Origin: Streptomyces sp. TLI_146
Lineage (GTDB): Bacteria > Actinomycetota > Actinomycetes > Streptomycetales > Streptomycetaceae
DNA: 64,000 nt
Assembly (NCBI RefSeq): GCF_002846415.1
Contig: NZ_PJMX01000001.1
Span: forward strand, 7,750,001-7,814,000
Direction: 5' to 3'
Positions 15,695 through 23,948 of the stretch are shown here, one piece after another. The position numbers and the translations under genes are program-made. The notes beneath the pieces were generated by a model that was not told where the DNA came from, did not search any database, and saw only the letters and a program-made list of their open reading frames with translations. Numbering within the stretch: position 1 is the first letter of the stretch; the number at the start of each line of letters is the position of its first letter.

Positions 15695-16741
15695 TCACCC
15701 GGCGGCCGCCCGGGTCTCCTCCCACAGGTCGCGGGTGAGGACGGTGGCCGGTACGGCCCGGGCCAGGCGGTGGCGGCTGCCCGCCCACAGATGGAGCCGC
15801 TCGGCGTCCCCGCTCTTGGCCGCGGCGGCGCGCAGCCCCTTGGTCAGGTGGTGGACCTGCGGATACGCATCGGGGGCGGTCGCGTCGTGGGCGTCGATGA
15901 ACCGGTTGCGCAGGCCCCGCGCGGGCCGTCCGGAGAACGCGCGCGTGACCACGGTCTCGGTGAAGCGCGGGTCGACGAGCGCGTCCTGGTGCGTCCGCGA
16001 GGCCCCCGACTCATGGGTGCGCAGATAGACGGTACCGAGCTGCGCGGCGACGGCACCGGCCGCCAGCACGGCGGCGATGTCCTCGCCGGTGCCGAGGCCG
16101 CCCGCCGCGATCAGGGGGATCCGCACCCGCTCGCGGGCGGCCGCCAGCAGGTCGGGCAGCGGCAGGTCCGACGGCTCGGCCGCGGCGTCGTGGGTGGCCC
16201 GGTGGCCGCCCGCGTCCGGGCCCTGGAGGCAGAGCGCGTCCACCCCGAGGGCCTCGGCCGCCTCGGCCTCGGCGACCGTGGTGGCGGTCCCGATCAGATG
16301 GCTGCCCGCCCGGTGCAGCGCCTCGACGACGGATGCGCCGGGCAGGCCGAAGGTGAAGGACACCACCGGCACGGGCTCGCGCACCAGGACGTCGAGCTTC
16401 TCGTCCCACCCGTCGTCGTCGCCCTCCTCGGCGGGTACGGGCAGGGTGACGCCGAACTCGGCGGCGTCGGCGAGGAGCTCCTCGCGGTAGGCGGCCACCG
16501 CCTCGGCGCTCGACGCGGCCACAGGACCCGGTACGAAGAGGTTGACCCCGAACGGGCCGCCCGTCAGCTCCCGGATCCGGACGATCTGCTCCCGCATGCC
16601 CTGCGCGGTGCGGTATCCGGCGGCCAGGAAGCCGAGTCCGCCCACTTCGCTCACGGCCGCGGCCAGTTCGGGGGTGGAGGCGCCGCCCGCCATCGGCGCC
16701 TGGACGAGCGGAACGGAGAGTCGGTCGGGCTGGAACGGCAT
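15695..16741 (-). CDS. Nitronate monooxygenase (2-nitropropane dioxygenase family)
   Basis: The 348-residue protein is an FMN TIM-barrel enzyme. It has an N-terminal VPLVQAPMAGGASTPELAAAVSEVGGLGF, a phosphate-binding IPLIAAGGLGTGEDIAAVLAAGA, and QGPDAGGHR with the class His. These enzymes oxidise alkyl nitronates, protecting against propionate-3-nitronate. The start is fixed by GGAGGACGACC; an upstream extension is Pro/Gly-rich and unlikely. It is a single gene starting the left side of a 395-base divergent region. Confidence 0.9.
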   Translation of the reverse strand: MPFQPDRLSVPLVQAPMAGGASTPELAAAVSEVGGLGFLAAGYRTAQGMREQIVRIRELTGGPFGVNLFVPGPVAASSAEAVAAYREELLADAAEFGVTLPVPAEEGDDDGWDEKLDVLVREPVPVVSFTFGLPGASVVEALHRAGSHLIGTATTVAEAEAAEALGVDALCLQGPDAGGHRATHDAAAEPSDLPLPDLLAAARERVRIPLIAAGGLGTGEDIAAVLAAGAVAAQLGTVYLRTHESGASRTHQDALVDPRFTETVVTRAFSGRPARGLRNRFIDAHDATAPDAYPQVHHLTKGLRAAAAKSGDAERLHLWAGSRHRLARAVPATVLTRDLWEETRAAAG

Positions 16742-16911
16742 GGTCGTCCTCCGGGTGAGGGTGGGTGTGTCGTCACTCCCGATCATGCCGGGGCCCGGTG
16801 CGGGCGGGCCAAGGGCGGGTGCCGCCGGTCCCGGTTCCTGGGCCGCGACGCCGCTCAACGGGCGGCGGGGCGTGGCTGATTGATCCATATCGACGGCGGC
16901 CGCGCTCGGCG

Positions 16912-16939
16912 TACGATCCGGCCGCTACGATCCGGCCGC
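16912..16939. repeat. Tandem 14-bp direct repeat in a 395-base intergenic region
   Basis: TACGATCCGGCCGC occurs twice in immediate tandem, and a third partial copy (AATCCGGCCGG) follows at about 16950. The 16742-17136 region between the nitronate monooxygenase and methyltransferase genes contains no gene I can support. A TTACGTATGA block near 17082-17091 may be part of the rightward promoter. Confidence 0.55.
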
Positions 16940-17136
16940 CCGGCGGTCAAATCCGGCCGGGGCCACGAAGGCGGCGACCGGGACCACCACGGCCCAGTGG
17001 GGTGCGGGGTGGCGGCCTTCCGCTGACGCGGACGCCCGCCCTGGCGGATTCGCGCCCTTCCCCGCCGCCCGCGCGGCACGTTACGTATGACTTCGCACGC
17101 GACGGCGGCGCGCACGAGGCGGGGAAGGGCGGCGGC

Positions 17137-18036
17137 ATGACCGAGGCACAGCCGAGGGGCCACGCCCCCGCGGAGGAGTCCCGCTCCGACGCCCAGGGGA
17201 TGACGCGCTTCGATGACGCCTACGACCAGCCCGACCCGCGCGCCTACTTCCGCGCGCTGCGCCCCTGGGGATACCAGACACCCCACCACGCCCAGCGCGT
17301 GTTCCGGCGCCTGCTCGCCGCACGTACGGCCGCCGGGCGCGAGCAGGGCCCGGCGACCGTGCTCGACCTCTGCTGCTCGTACGGCATCAACGCCGCCCTC
17401 CTGCGCCACGATCTGACCCTGGAGGAGCTGTACGAGCACTACGCCGCGGCGGACGCCGCCGCACTCACCACCGCCGAGCTCGTGGAGCGCGACCGCGCGC
17501 TCTACGCGGCCCGCCGCCGCCCCGACGCGGTGCGCGTGATCGGGCTCGACATGGCCGCGCACGCCATCGCCTACGCGCGGGCGGTGGGTCTGCTCGACGA
17601 GGGCTTCGCCGAGAACCTGGAGGCGGCGCCGCCGAGCCGGGCGCTGCTCCGGGCCGTACGGCACACGCGTCTGATCACCGTCACCGGCGGAGCCAGCTTC
17701 CTGTCCGCCCGCACCTTCACCCCGCTCCTCGCGAGCGTCGAGGGCCCCGTGTGGGTGGCGGCGTTCGTCCTGCGCACCGGCTCCTACCGGGCCGTCGCCG
17801 ACAGCCTGGCCGCCCACGGCCTGGTCACCGAGAAGCTGACCGCGCCCACCTTCCCGCAGCGCCGCTTCACCGGTGAGCGGGAGCGGCGCTACGCCGTCGA
17901 CGCGGTGACCGCGGCCGGTGAGGACCCCAGGGGCAAGGAGGCCGACGGCGCTTTCCACACCGCGCTGTATCTGTCGCGTCCCGCCGCCGAGGTCGCGGAT
18001 GCGCCGCTTTCGGCGCTGTTGGGTGATGGTTTGTAA
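17137..18036 (+). CDS. SAM-dependent methyltransferase-like protein
   Basis: The 299-residue protein has a class-I methyltransferase motif I (TVLDLCCSYGINAALL) and a second strand VRVIGLDMAAHAIAYA with the acidic ribose-binding residue. Later strands RLITVTGGASFLS and VWVAAFVLRTGSY fit the fold. The ATG at 17137 follows GGGGAAGGGCGGC; the upstream in-frame sequence is not family-like. The next gene (a lipoprotein) is 101 bases downstream. The acceptor molecule is unknown. Confidence 0.7.
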   Translation: MTEAQPRGHAPAEESRSDAQGMTRFDDAYDQPDPRAYFRALRPWGYQTPHHAQRVFRRLLAARTAAGREQGPATVLDLCCSYGINAALLRHDLTLEELYEHYAAADAAALTTAELVERDRALYAARRRPDAVRVIGLDMAAHAIAYARAVGLLDEGFAENLEAAPPSRALLRAVRHTRLITVTGGASFLSARTFTPLLASVEGPVWVAAFVLRTGSYRAVADSLAAHGLVTEKLTAPTFPQRRFTGERERRYAVDAVTAAGEDPRGKEADGAFHTALYLSRPAAEVADAPLSALLGDGL

Positions 18037-18137
18037 CTGTCGTGCCACACGGGTGCGTACGTGTGAACCATTGCGGCCGCGGCGGTGTGTTGTACGACGA
18101 GTGCCGGGGTGTGCCGGCCATACCCTCGGGGGAAGTC

Positions 18138-18800
18138 ATGGACTACTCGAACCTGCGACGTGCGATGACGGTTGCGGCGACGGCCGTGGTGGCCGGTGTG
18201 CTGGTGGTCGGCTGTGAGCCGGGCGGCGGCAAGGGACCCGACACCGGGGCCGCGTCCCCGGTCATCCCGACCGCCAAGGCCACGCCCCACACCACCGAGC
18301 CCACCACCGAGGCCCCCACGGTCCCGGCGGGAACCGCCAAGCCCAAGCACGCCGCCCCCAAGTGCGGGATCAGCGACCTGAAGGTCACCCCCGGCCACCA
18401 GCCCGCCAAGCACCCGGAGGGCACGGGCACAGGCGCGGCGGTCGTCGGCTTCGCCAACACCTCAGCGCACCCCTGCACGGTGAAGGGGTTCGTCACGGTG
18501 GGCGGCGCGGGCAACGGCTCCCCGGACCACAACGTCCCCTTCACCGCCACCCACATCGGCACCGCCTCCACCGTCACGCTCGCCCCGGGCGCCCACGCCT
18601 GGACGAAGCTCACCTTCGTCCAGGTCCAGGGCGAGGGCGACGGGTACTGCGTGTCCGGCTCCACGCCGCGCTCGTATCCGACCGTCGTCCTCGGGGTACC
18701 GGGCGCCGGGCACCACCAGACCGCCATGGACGACGGGGTGTTCGCCGAGTGCGAGGACACCGTGAAGGTCACCGCGCTCTCCGCCACGAAGCCCTCCTGA
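18138..18800 (+). CDS. DUF4232 lipoprotein
   Basis: The 220-residue protein has a lipoprotein signal with lipobox VVGC (Cys26), a Thr/Pro/Ala linker and a C-terminal DUF4232 domain. The domain shows CGISDLKV at its beginning, VGFANTSAHPCTVKGFVTVG, and a conserved late Cys pair (YCVSG, ECEDTV). Such proteins are common surface lipoproteins of unknown role in actinomycetes. The ATG follows CGGGGGAAG. It converges on the sulfite-oxidase-like gene. Confidence 0.85.
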   Translation: MDYSNLRRAMTVAATAVVAGVLVVGCEPGGGKGPDTGAASPVIPTAKATPHTTEPTTEAPTVPAGTAKPKHAAPKCGISDLKVTPGHQPAKHPEGTGTGAAVVGFANTSAHPCTVKGFVTVGGAGNGSPDHNVPFTATHIGTASTVTLAPGAHAWTKLTFVQVQGEGDGYCVSGSTPRSYPTVVLGVPGAGHHQTAMDDGVFAECEDTVKVTALSATKPS

Positions 18801-18830
18801 GCCTGACTTCGCGCGCACACACCGTCCGGC

Positions 18831-19949
18831 TCAGCCGTCCGGCGGGCAGAACACGCTGACCCGCTGGACGAGGTTGTTGGCGAAGCCGCCCCGGTTCCAG
18901 GGCTGGGTGAGCGGCTGGGTGGCACCGTCGGCATCGGTGGCCCGGGCGCTCAGGACGTGGCTGCCGGGGGTGGCCCTCCAGGGCGCCCGCCAGCGGCGCC
19001 AGGCCCAGGCGTGGCCGTCCGCCGGGTCGAGTTCGGCCTCGTACCAACCGCGCCCGCCGTCCGTGCTCACCTCGACCCGGGTGACCGGCGCCCGCCCCGA
19101 CCACGCCCGGCCCTCCAGCGGCCAGGGGCCGGGGCGTACGACACGTGTGCGGGACATGAAGTCGGGGAAGCCGGGCGGGATCATTAGCGCGCGCGGGGCG
19201 ATCCGGGTGACCGGCTCGCCCCGGTCGTCGGCGGACTGCCGCAAGCGGTAGGCCACTTGCTGCTGGAAGCCGGTGAACGGGGTCGCGGTGAGCGTGATGT
19301 CACGCAGCCACTTCACGTGTGCCATGCCGTACCACCCCGGGACCACGAGGCGCACCGGGTGGCCGTGCTGCGGCGGCAGCGGGCCGCCGTTCATCTCGTA
19401 CGCCACCAGCACCTCGGGATCGGGCCCGAGCGCGTCCGCCAGCGGCAGACTGCGCTGGTAGTCCTGCTCCACCCCGCGCTCGACGCCGTGGTCCGCCCCG
19501 GTGAACACCGCCTCGACGGCGTCCGGCTCCACCCCCGCCTCGGCGAGCAGGGTGCGCAGCGGCACCCCGGTCCACTCGGCGGTCCCCACCCCCTCGACCA
19601 GCCACGGCTGGCTGACCGGGCGCGGGGAGAGCAGCGCCCGGCCGTTGCCCGCGCACTCCATCGTCACCCGGTGGGTGACCGCCGGGAAGGCGCGGAGCGC
19701 CGCCAGGCCGAAGGTGAGCGCGGTGCGCACCCGGCCGCCTACGGTGAGCTGCCAGTCGTCCGCGTCGGCGTACGGGATGTCGTAGTGGACCAGGACGTAG
19801 TGCAGTCCGGGCGGGGTGACGTCGTAGCGCAGAGCTTCCAGGGGCAGCCCGTGGTTGCGGGCCGCAAGGGCGAGTTCCTCGGGGCTGACGCCCGCCGCCG
19901 GGTCGGCGAGGCGCCCCGGTGTGCTGATGTCACCGAAAGGGCCGTCCAT
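18831..19949 (-). CDS. Sulfite oxidase-type molybdopterin enzyme
   Basis: The roughly 372-residue protein matches the sulfite oxidase fold. A Mo-pterin domain has the metal-ligand Cys in THRVTMECAGNGR (Cys99), with GVEQDYQRSLPL and GHPVRLVVPGWYGMAHVKWL. A dimerisation domain starting near IPPGFPDFMSRTRVV contains VEVSTDGGRGW. It has no haem domain and no signal peptide, so it is probably cytoplasmic. ATGs at 19949, 19958 and 19985 are possible; none has an ideal ribosome site. The electron acceptor is not encoded nearby. Confidence 0.85.
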   Translation of the reverse strand: MDGPFGDISTPGRLADPAAGVSPEELALAARNHGLPLEALRYDVTPPGLHYVLVHYDIPYADADDWQLTVGGRVRTALTFGLAALRAFPAVTHRVTMECAGNGRALLSPRPVSQPWLVEGVGTAEWTGVPLRTLLAEAGVEPDAVEAVFTGADHGVERGVEQDYQRSLPLADALGPDPEVLVAYEMNGGPLPPQHGHPVRLVVPGWYGMAHVKWLRDITLTATPFTGFQQQVAYRLRQSADDRGEPVTRIAPRALMIPPGFPDFMSRTRVVRPGPWPLEGRAWSGRAPVTRVEVSTDGGRGWYEAELDPADGHAWAWRRWRAPWRATPGSHVLSARATDADGATQPLTQPWNRGGFANNLVQRVSVFCPPDG

Positions 19950-20189
19950 GCCCCCCATCGTGCGCCCGGGAGCGGGCCCGGTCATCTCCGGAGCCGGGCC
20001 GCGTCCGCCGGGGATTGCGAGTCTCCGCCCGCGGCGAGACGCTTGAGGTGTCAGCCCTGTGGCGTCCGTGCCCGGCCGAGACCGGTGGGACGCCGGGGCA
20101 CCGGCGCGCGCACCGACCCACCGGCGGCCCAGCAGGGGAAGGGCCGGGCGGGATCACGGACCGTACCGTGCGCTTGCTAGGAGATCGCC

Positions 20190-21572
20190 ATGGACGGCAC
20201 GACGCTGGAGGCGATGCGGACCGTACTGCGCGGTCCGGTCATCGGCCCGCAGGACCAGGAGTACACGCAGGCCCGCACCATCTACAACGCGTCGATCGAC
20301 CGGCGGCCCGCCGCGATCGTCCGGTGCGCGGACGCGGGCGACGTCATCGACGCGGTCGACTTCGTCCGCGACCACGGCCTCGAACTCGCCGTGCGCGGCG
20401 GGGGCCACAGCGGCCCGGGCCTGTGCCTGGTGGAGGACGGCGTCACCGTCGACCTGTCGCCCATGCGCTGGGTACGCGTCGACCCCTCGGCGGAGATCGC
20501 CCAGGTCGGCGGTGGATCCCTGCTCGGCGACCTGGACCACGCGGCGCACGCGTTCGGTCTGGCCACCCCGGCCGGCATCATGTCGACGACCGGCGTCGGC
20601 GGGCTGACGCTTGGCGGCGGCCACGGCCATCTGACCCGCAAGTACGGTCTGACCATCGACAACCTGCTGGCCGCCGACGTGGTGCTGGCGGACGGCAGTT
20701 TCGTCACCGCCAACGAGCGCAACCACCCGGACCTGTTCTGGGCGCTGCGCGGCGGCGGCGGGAACTTCGGCGTCGTCACCTCCTTCACCTTCTCGCTGCA
20801 CCCGGTGCACACCGTGGTGCTCGGCGTCACCGTCTGGACGCTGGACCGCATCGGCGACGTACTGCGCTGGTACCGCGAGTTCCTGCCGCAGGCGCCCGAG
20901 GACCTCAACGGGTTCTTCGCGGTGCTCGTCGTCCCGCCCGGGCCGCCGTTCCCGGAGGAGATCCACGGGCAGAAGATGTGCGGCGTGGTGTGGTGCTGGA
21001 CCGGCGACCCGGACCAGGCCGACAAGGTCTTCGAGCCGGTCGGCGAACCCGGCCCGCCCGCCTTCCACTTCACGGCACCCATGCCGTACCCGATGGTGCA
21101 GAGCATGTTCGACGAGCTGATCCCCAAGGGCCTGCAGTGGTACTGGCGCGGTGACTTCTTCGACCGGATCACCGACGGGGCCATCGACGTCCACGCCAAG
21201 TACGCCGAGGGCATCCCCACCGACCTGTCGACCATGCACCTGTACCCGGTCGACGGCGCCGCCCACCGGATCAAGCCGGGCGACACGGCCTGGGGCTACC
21301 GGGACGCCGTCTGGTCCGGCGTCATCGGCGGCATCGACCCCGACCCGGCCAACGCCGAGACCATCAAGCAGTGGTGCGTCGACTACTGGGAGGAGCTGCA
21401 CCCGCACTCCATGGGCGGCAGTTACGTGAACTTCATCGGCGCAGGCGAGGGCCAGGAGCGGGTCAGGGCCACCTACCGCGACCAGTACGACCGCCTGGCC
21501 GCCGTCAAGCGCGCCTACGACCCGCGCAACCTGTTCCACGCCAACCAGAACATCGAACCCGCCGGCGGCTAG
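20190..21572 (+). CDS. FAD-linked oxidase, berberine-bridge-enzyme-like
   Basis: The 460-residue protein has a PCMH-type FAD domain with AVRGGGHSGPG, where His73 is the expected covalent FAD site, and VGGLTLGGGHGHLTRKYGL. It ends with the BBE motif NLFHANQNIEP. The second covalent residue of bicovalent BBEs (Cys in GxCxxV) is not present: the loop reads PAGIMSTTGVGG. It is therefore probably mono-covalent. AGGAG lies eight bases before the ATG. The substrate is unknown; relatives oxidise sugars or natural-product alcohols. It is convergent with the VWA gene, with a 12-base gap. Confidence 0.88.
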   Translation: MDGTTLEAMRTVLRGPVIGPQDQEYTQARTIYNASIDRRPAAIVRCADAGDVIDAVDFVRDHGLELAVRGGGHSGPGLCLVEDGVTVDLSPMRWVRVDPSAEIAQVGGGSLLGDLDHAAHAFGLATPAGIMSTTGVGGLTLGGGHGHLTRKYGLTIDNLLAADVVLADGSFVTANERNHPDLFWALRGGGGNFGVVTSFTFSLHPVHTVVLGVTVWTLDRIGDVLRWYREFLPQAPEDLNGFFAVLVVPPGPPFPEEIHGQKMCGVVWCWTGDPDQADKVFEPVGEPGPPAFHFTAPMPYPMVQSMFDELIPKGLQWYWRGDFFDRITDGAIDVHAKYAEGIPTDLSTMHLYPVDGAAHRIKPGDTAWGYRDAVWSGVIGGIDPDPANAETIKQWCVDYWEELHPHSMGGSYVNFIGAGEGQERVRATYRDQYDRLAAVKRAYDPRNLFHANQNIEPAGG

Positions 21573-21584
21573 GGCCCATTCGGC

Positions 21585-22934
21585 TCAGACCGGCAGCAGC
21601 CGCGCGACCAGGCCGCCGAGCTGGTGCGCGTTGCGGCACACGTGCATCTCGACCAGCTCGGCGTAGGCGAGCGCGGCCGAGTCCCCGGTGCCCCACTGGG
21701 ACGCCGGTTCGGGGTTGAGCCAGTAGACCCGGCGGGCGCGCTCGGCGATGCGCCGCAGCGCGGGCAGGTTCGGGTCGGCCATGTTGGTACGGGCGTCACC
21801 GAGGACGAAGACGGCGGTGCGCGGGCCGACCGCGTCGAGGTGGCGCTCGGCGAACTCCCCCAGCGAGGTGCCATAGTCGCTGCTGCCGTGCCAGCCGGTC
21901 ACCGCCGCCTCACCGGCGATACGGTCACCGAGGCCCGCCGGGTCCGCCGCGCCCTTGCGCAGCAGCCCGGTGACCTCGTCCACGCGGTTGACGAACGCGA
22001 ACACCCGCACCTTGCTGAACTGGTCGTGGAGCGCCTGGACGAGCAGCATCGTGAAGTTCGCGAACCCCGCGACCGAGCCGGACACATCGCAGAGCAGCAC
22101 GAGTTCGGGGCGTACCGGACGGCGGCGGCGCAGCACCGGGCGCATGGGGACGCCGCCGGTCGACAGCGAGCCGCGCAAGGTGCGGCGCAGATCGATCCGC
22201 CCGCGGGCCGCGCGGCGGCGGCGCGCCGCGAGGCGGGTGGCCAGTTTGCGCGCCAGCGGGTGCACCGACCTGCGCAGCTCGTCGAGTTGGGCGCGGCCCG
22301 CCACCAGGAAGTCGACCCGGTCGGCGGTGGGCCGCAGGGCCCGGCGCGCGATCTCGTCCGCGCCGCGCCGCTCGGCGACCCGGCGGCGCGCCTCGCTGCC
22401 CACCCGCTGCCGGAACCCCTCGATGCGGCGGCGGATCTCGTCGTCGGTGAGCCGGTCGGTGAAGTCGGCGCCCCGGGCTCCCTGGGCGAGCGTGGCCCGT
22501 ACCCGCGCGAGCAGCGTCTGGGGCCGCAGCCGGTCCAGCGTCTGGTGCGCGGAGAAGCCGTCCGAGCCGGGCGAGGCGCCGTACCCCCCGAGGCTGTCCA
22601 CCGCCTCGGCCGCCAACTGACCGAGGGCCGCCTGGTCGTTGGCGGCGAGGGCCGCGGCCAGCCGCTCGCGCAGCCCGGCCGTGTCACCGTCCGACGCGGC
22701 CGGTGCGCCGACGCGCAGCGGGAAGTACAGGTCGAAGACGGGGTCGAAGACCGCCCGCTGCCCCTCGTGGTGCAGCAGCGCGGCCGCCAGCCCCTCCCGC
22801 ACCCGCTCGCGGTCGCCGAGGCCGAGCACCTCCAGGGCGGCCGCGGCGTCGACGGTCTCGCCCGGGCCGATGCGAAGGCCGTGCGTCCGCAGCGTCCGGA
22901 CCAGCTCGGTGACCCGGTCGGGGAGCGCGGTCAC
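21585..22934 (-). CDS. VWA-domain protein, CoxE-like
   Basis: The 449-residue protein has an Arg-rich central region and a C-terminal VWA domain with the metal-site motif LLCDVSGSVAG (DxSxS), later followed by SDYGTSLGEF and VLGDARTNMAD. CoxE-like VWA proteins partner MoxR ATPases as metal-cofactor or chaperone pairs. The GTG start overlaps the MoxR stop by four bases (GTGA), so the two are coupled. Whether they serve a molybdoenzyme such as the nearby sulfite-oxidase-like protein is speculation. Confidence 0.85.
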   Translation of the reverse strand: MTALPDRVTELVRTLRTHGLRIGPGETVDAAAALEVLGLGDRERVREGLAAALLHHEGQRAVFDPVFDLYFPLRVGAPAASDGDTAGLRERLAAALAANDQAALGQLAAEAVDSLGGYGASPGSDGFSAHQTLDRLRPQTLLARVRATLAQGARGADFTDRLTDDEIRRRIEGFRQRVGSEARRRVAERRGADEIARRALRPTADRVDFLVAGRAQLDELRRSVHPLARKLATRLAARRRRAARGRIDLRRTLRGSLSTGGVPMRPVLRRRRPVRPELVLLCDVSGSVAGFANFTMLLVQALHDQFSKVRVFAFVNRVDEVTGLLRKGAADPAGLGDRIAGEAAVTGWHGSSDYGTSLGEFAERHLDAVGPRTAVFVLGDARTNMADPNLPALRRIAERARRVYWLNPEPASQWGTGDSAALAYAELVEMHVCRNAHQLGGLVARLLPV

Positions 22935-23800
22935 ACGGCGTCCAGGTCGAGTTTGGCGGCGGCCTTCAGCATGTCGTCCTGGTGTTTGAGCAGGACGCCG
23001 AGGCTGTCGCGCACCACGTTCTCGTCGAGGGTGCCGGCGCCGAGCGCGAGCAGCGTACGGGCCCAGTCGACCGTCTCCGACACCGACGGCACCTTGCGCA
23101 GGTCCATTGCCCGCAGCGCCCCGACCACCCGCACCACGGACGCGGCCAGCGCCTCGTCGAGCCCGGGCACCTTCATCCGTACGATCCTGCGCTCCAACTC
23201 CTCCTCGGGGAAGCCGATGTGGAGGAAGAGGCAGCGGCGGCGCAGAGCCTCGGAGAGCTCTCGGCTCGCGTTGGAGGTGAGCACCACGAAGGGGCGGCGG
23301 GTCGCCGTGATCGTGCCGAGCTCCGGCACGGTGACCTGGAAGTCGCTGAGGACCTCCAGGAGCAGCCCCTCGACCTCCACGTCCGCCTTGTCCATCTCGT
23401 CGATGAGCAGGACCTTCGGGTCGCCGCCGCGGATGGCCGTGAGCAGCGGGCGGGAGAGCAGGAACTCCTCGCCGAAGATGTCCGTGCGGGTCTCGTCCCA
23501 CGACTCGTCGCGGCCCGCGGTGATCCGCAGCAGCTGCTTGGCGTGGTTCCACTCGTACAGCGCGCGGGACTCGTCGACACCCTCGTAGCACTGGAGCCGG
23601 ATGAGCTCGGCGTCCGCGACCTGGGCGACCGCCTTGGCCAGCTCCGTCTTGCCGACGCCCGCCGGGCCCTCGACGAGCAGCGGCTTGCCGAGCCGGTCGG
23701 CGAGGAAGACGGTGGTGGCGACGGCTTGGGAGGCCAGATAGCCGGTCTCGGCGAGGCGCGCGGAGACATCGTCCACGGACGTGAAGTACCCGGTCGTCAT
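22931..23800 (-). CDS. MoxR-family AAA+ ATPase, CoxD-like
   Basis: The 289-residue protein has Walker A GPAGVGKT, Walker B VLLIDEMDK, sensor 1 LTSNASRELSEAL and an arginine-finger region RRCLFLHIGFPEEE. MoxR ATPases act with VWA proteins as chaperones in enzyme activation. The start is set by AGGAGAACGCCCC before the ATG. A longer N-terminus is open but has no good site. Tandem TCGTACGT repeats at 23849-23856 and 23861-23868 lie upstream and may belong to its promoter. Confidence 0.9.
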   Translation of the reverse strand: MTTGYFTSVDDVSARLAETGYLASQAVATTVFLADRLGKPLLVEGPAGVGKTELAKAVAQVADAELIRLQCYEGVDESRALYEWNHAKQLLRITAGRDESWDETRTDIFGEEFLLSRPLLTAIRGGDPKVLLIDEMDKADVEVEGLLLEVLSDFQVTVPELGTITATRRPFVVLTSNASRELSEALRRRCLFLHIGFPEEELERRIVRMKVPGLDEALAASVVRVVGALRAMDLRKVPSVSETVDWARTLLALGAGTLDENVVRDSLGVLLKHQDDMLKAAAKLDLDAV

Positions 23801-23948
23801 GGGGCGTTCTCCTGGTCTCCCGCTCGGCACAGCGGCTTCGCGGCGCGCTCGTACGTGATGTCGTACGTACTTGATCAGCTCCCCGGGCCGGTCCACAACG
23901 GGCGGGCGCGGTTTGCGGCGAAGGTCACGGCCGCCGGGGCAGGGCACG

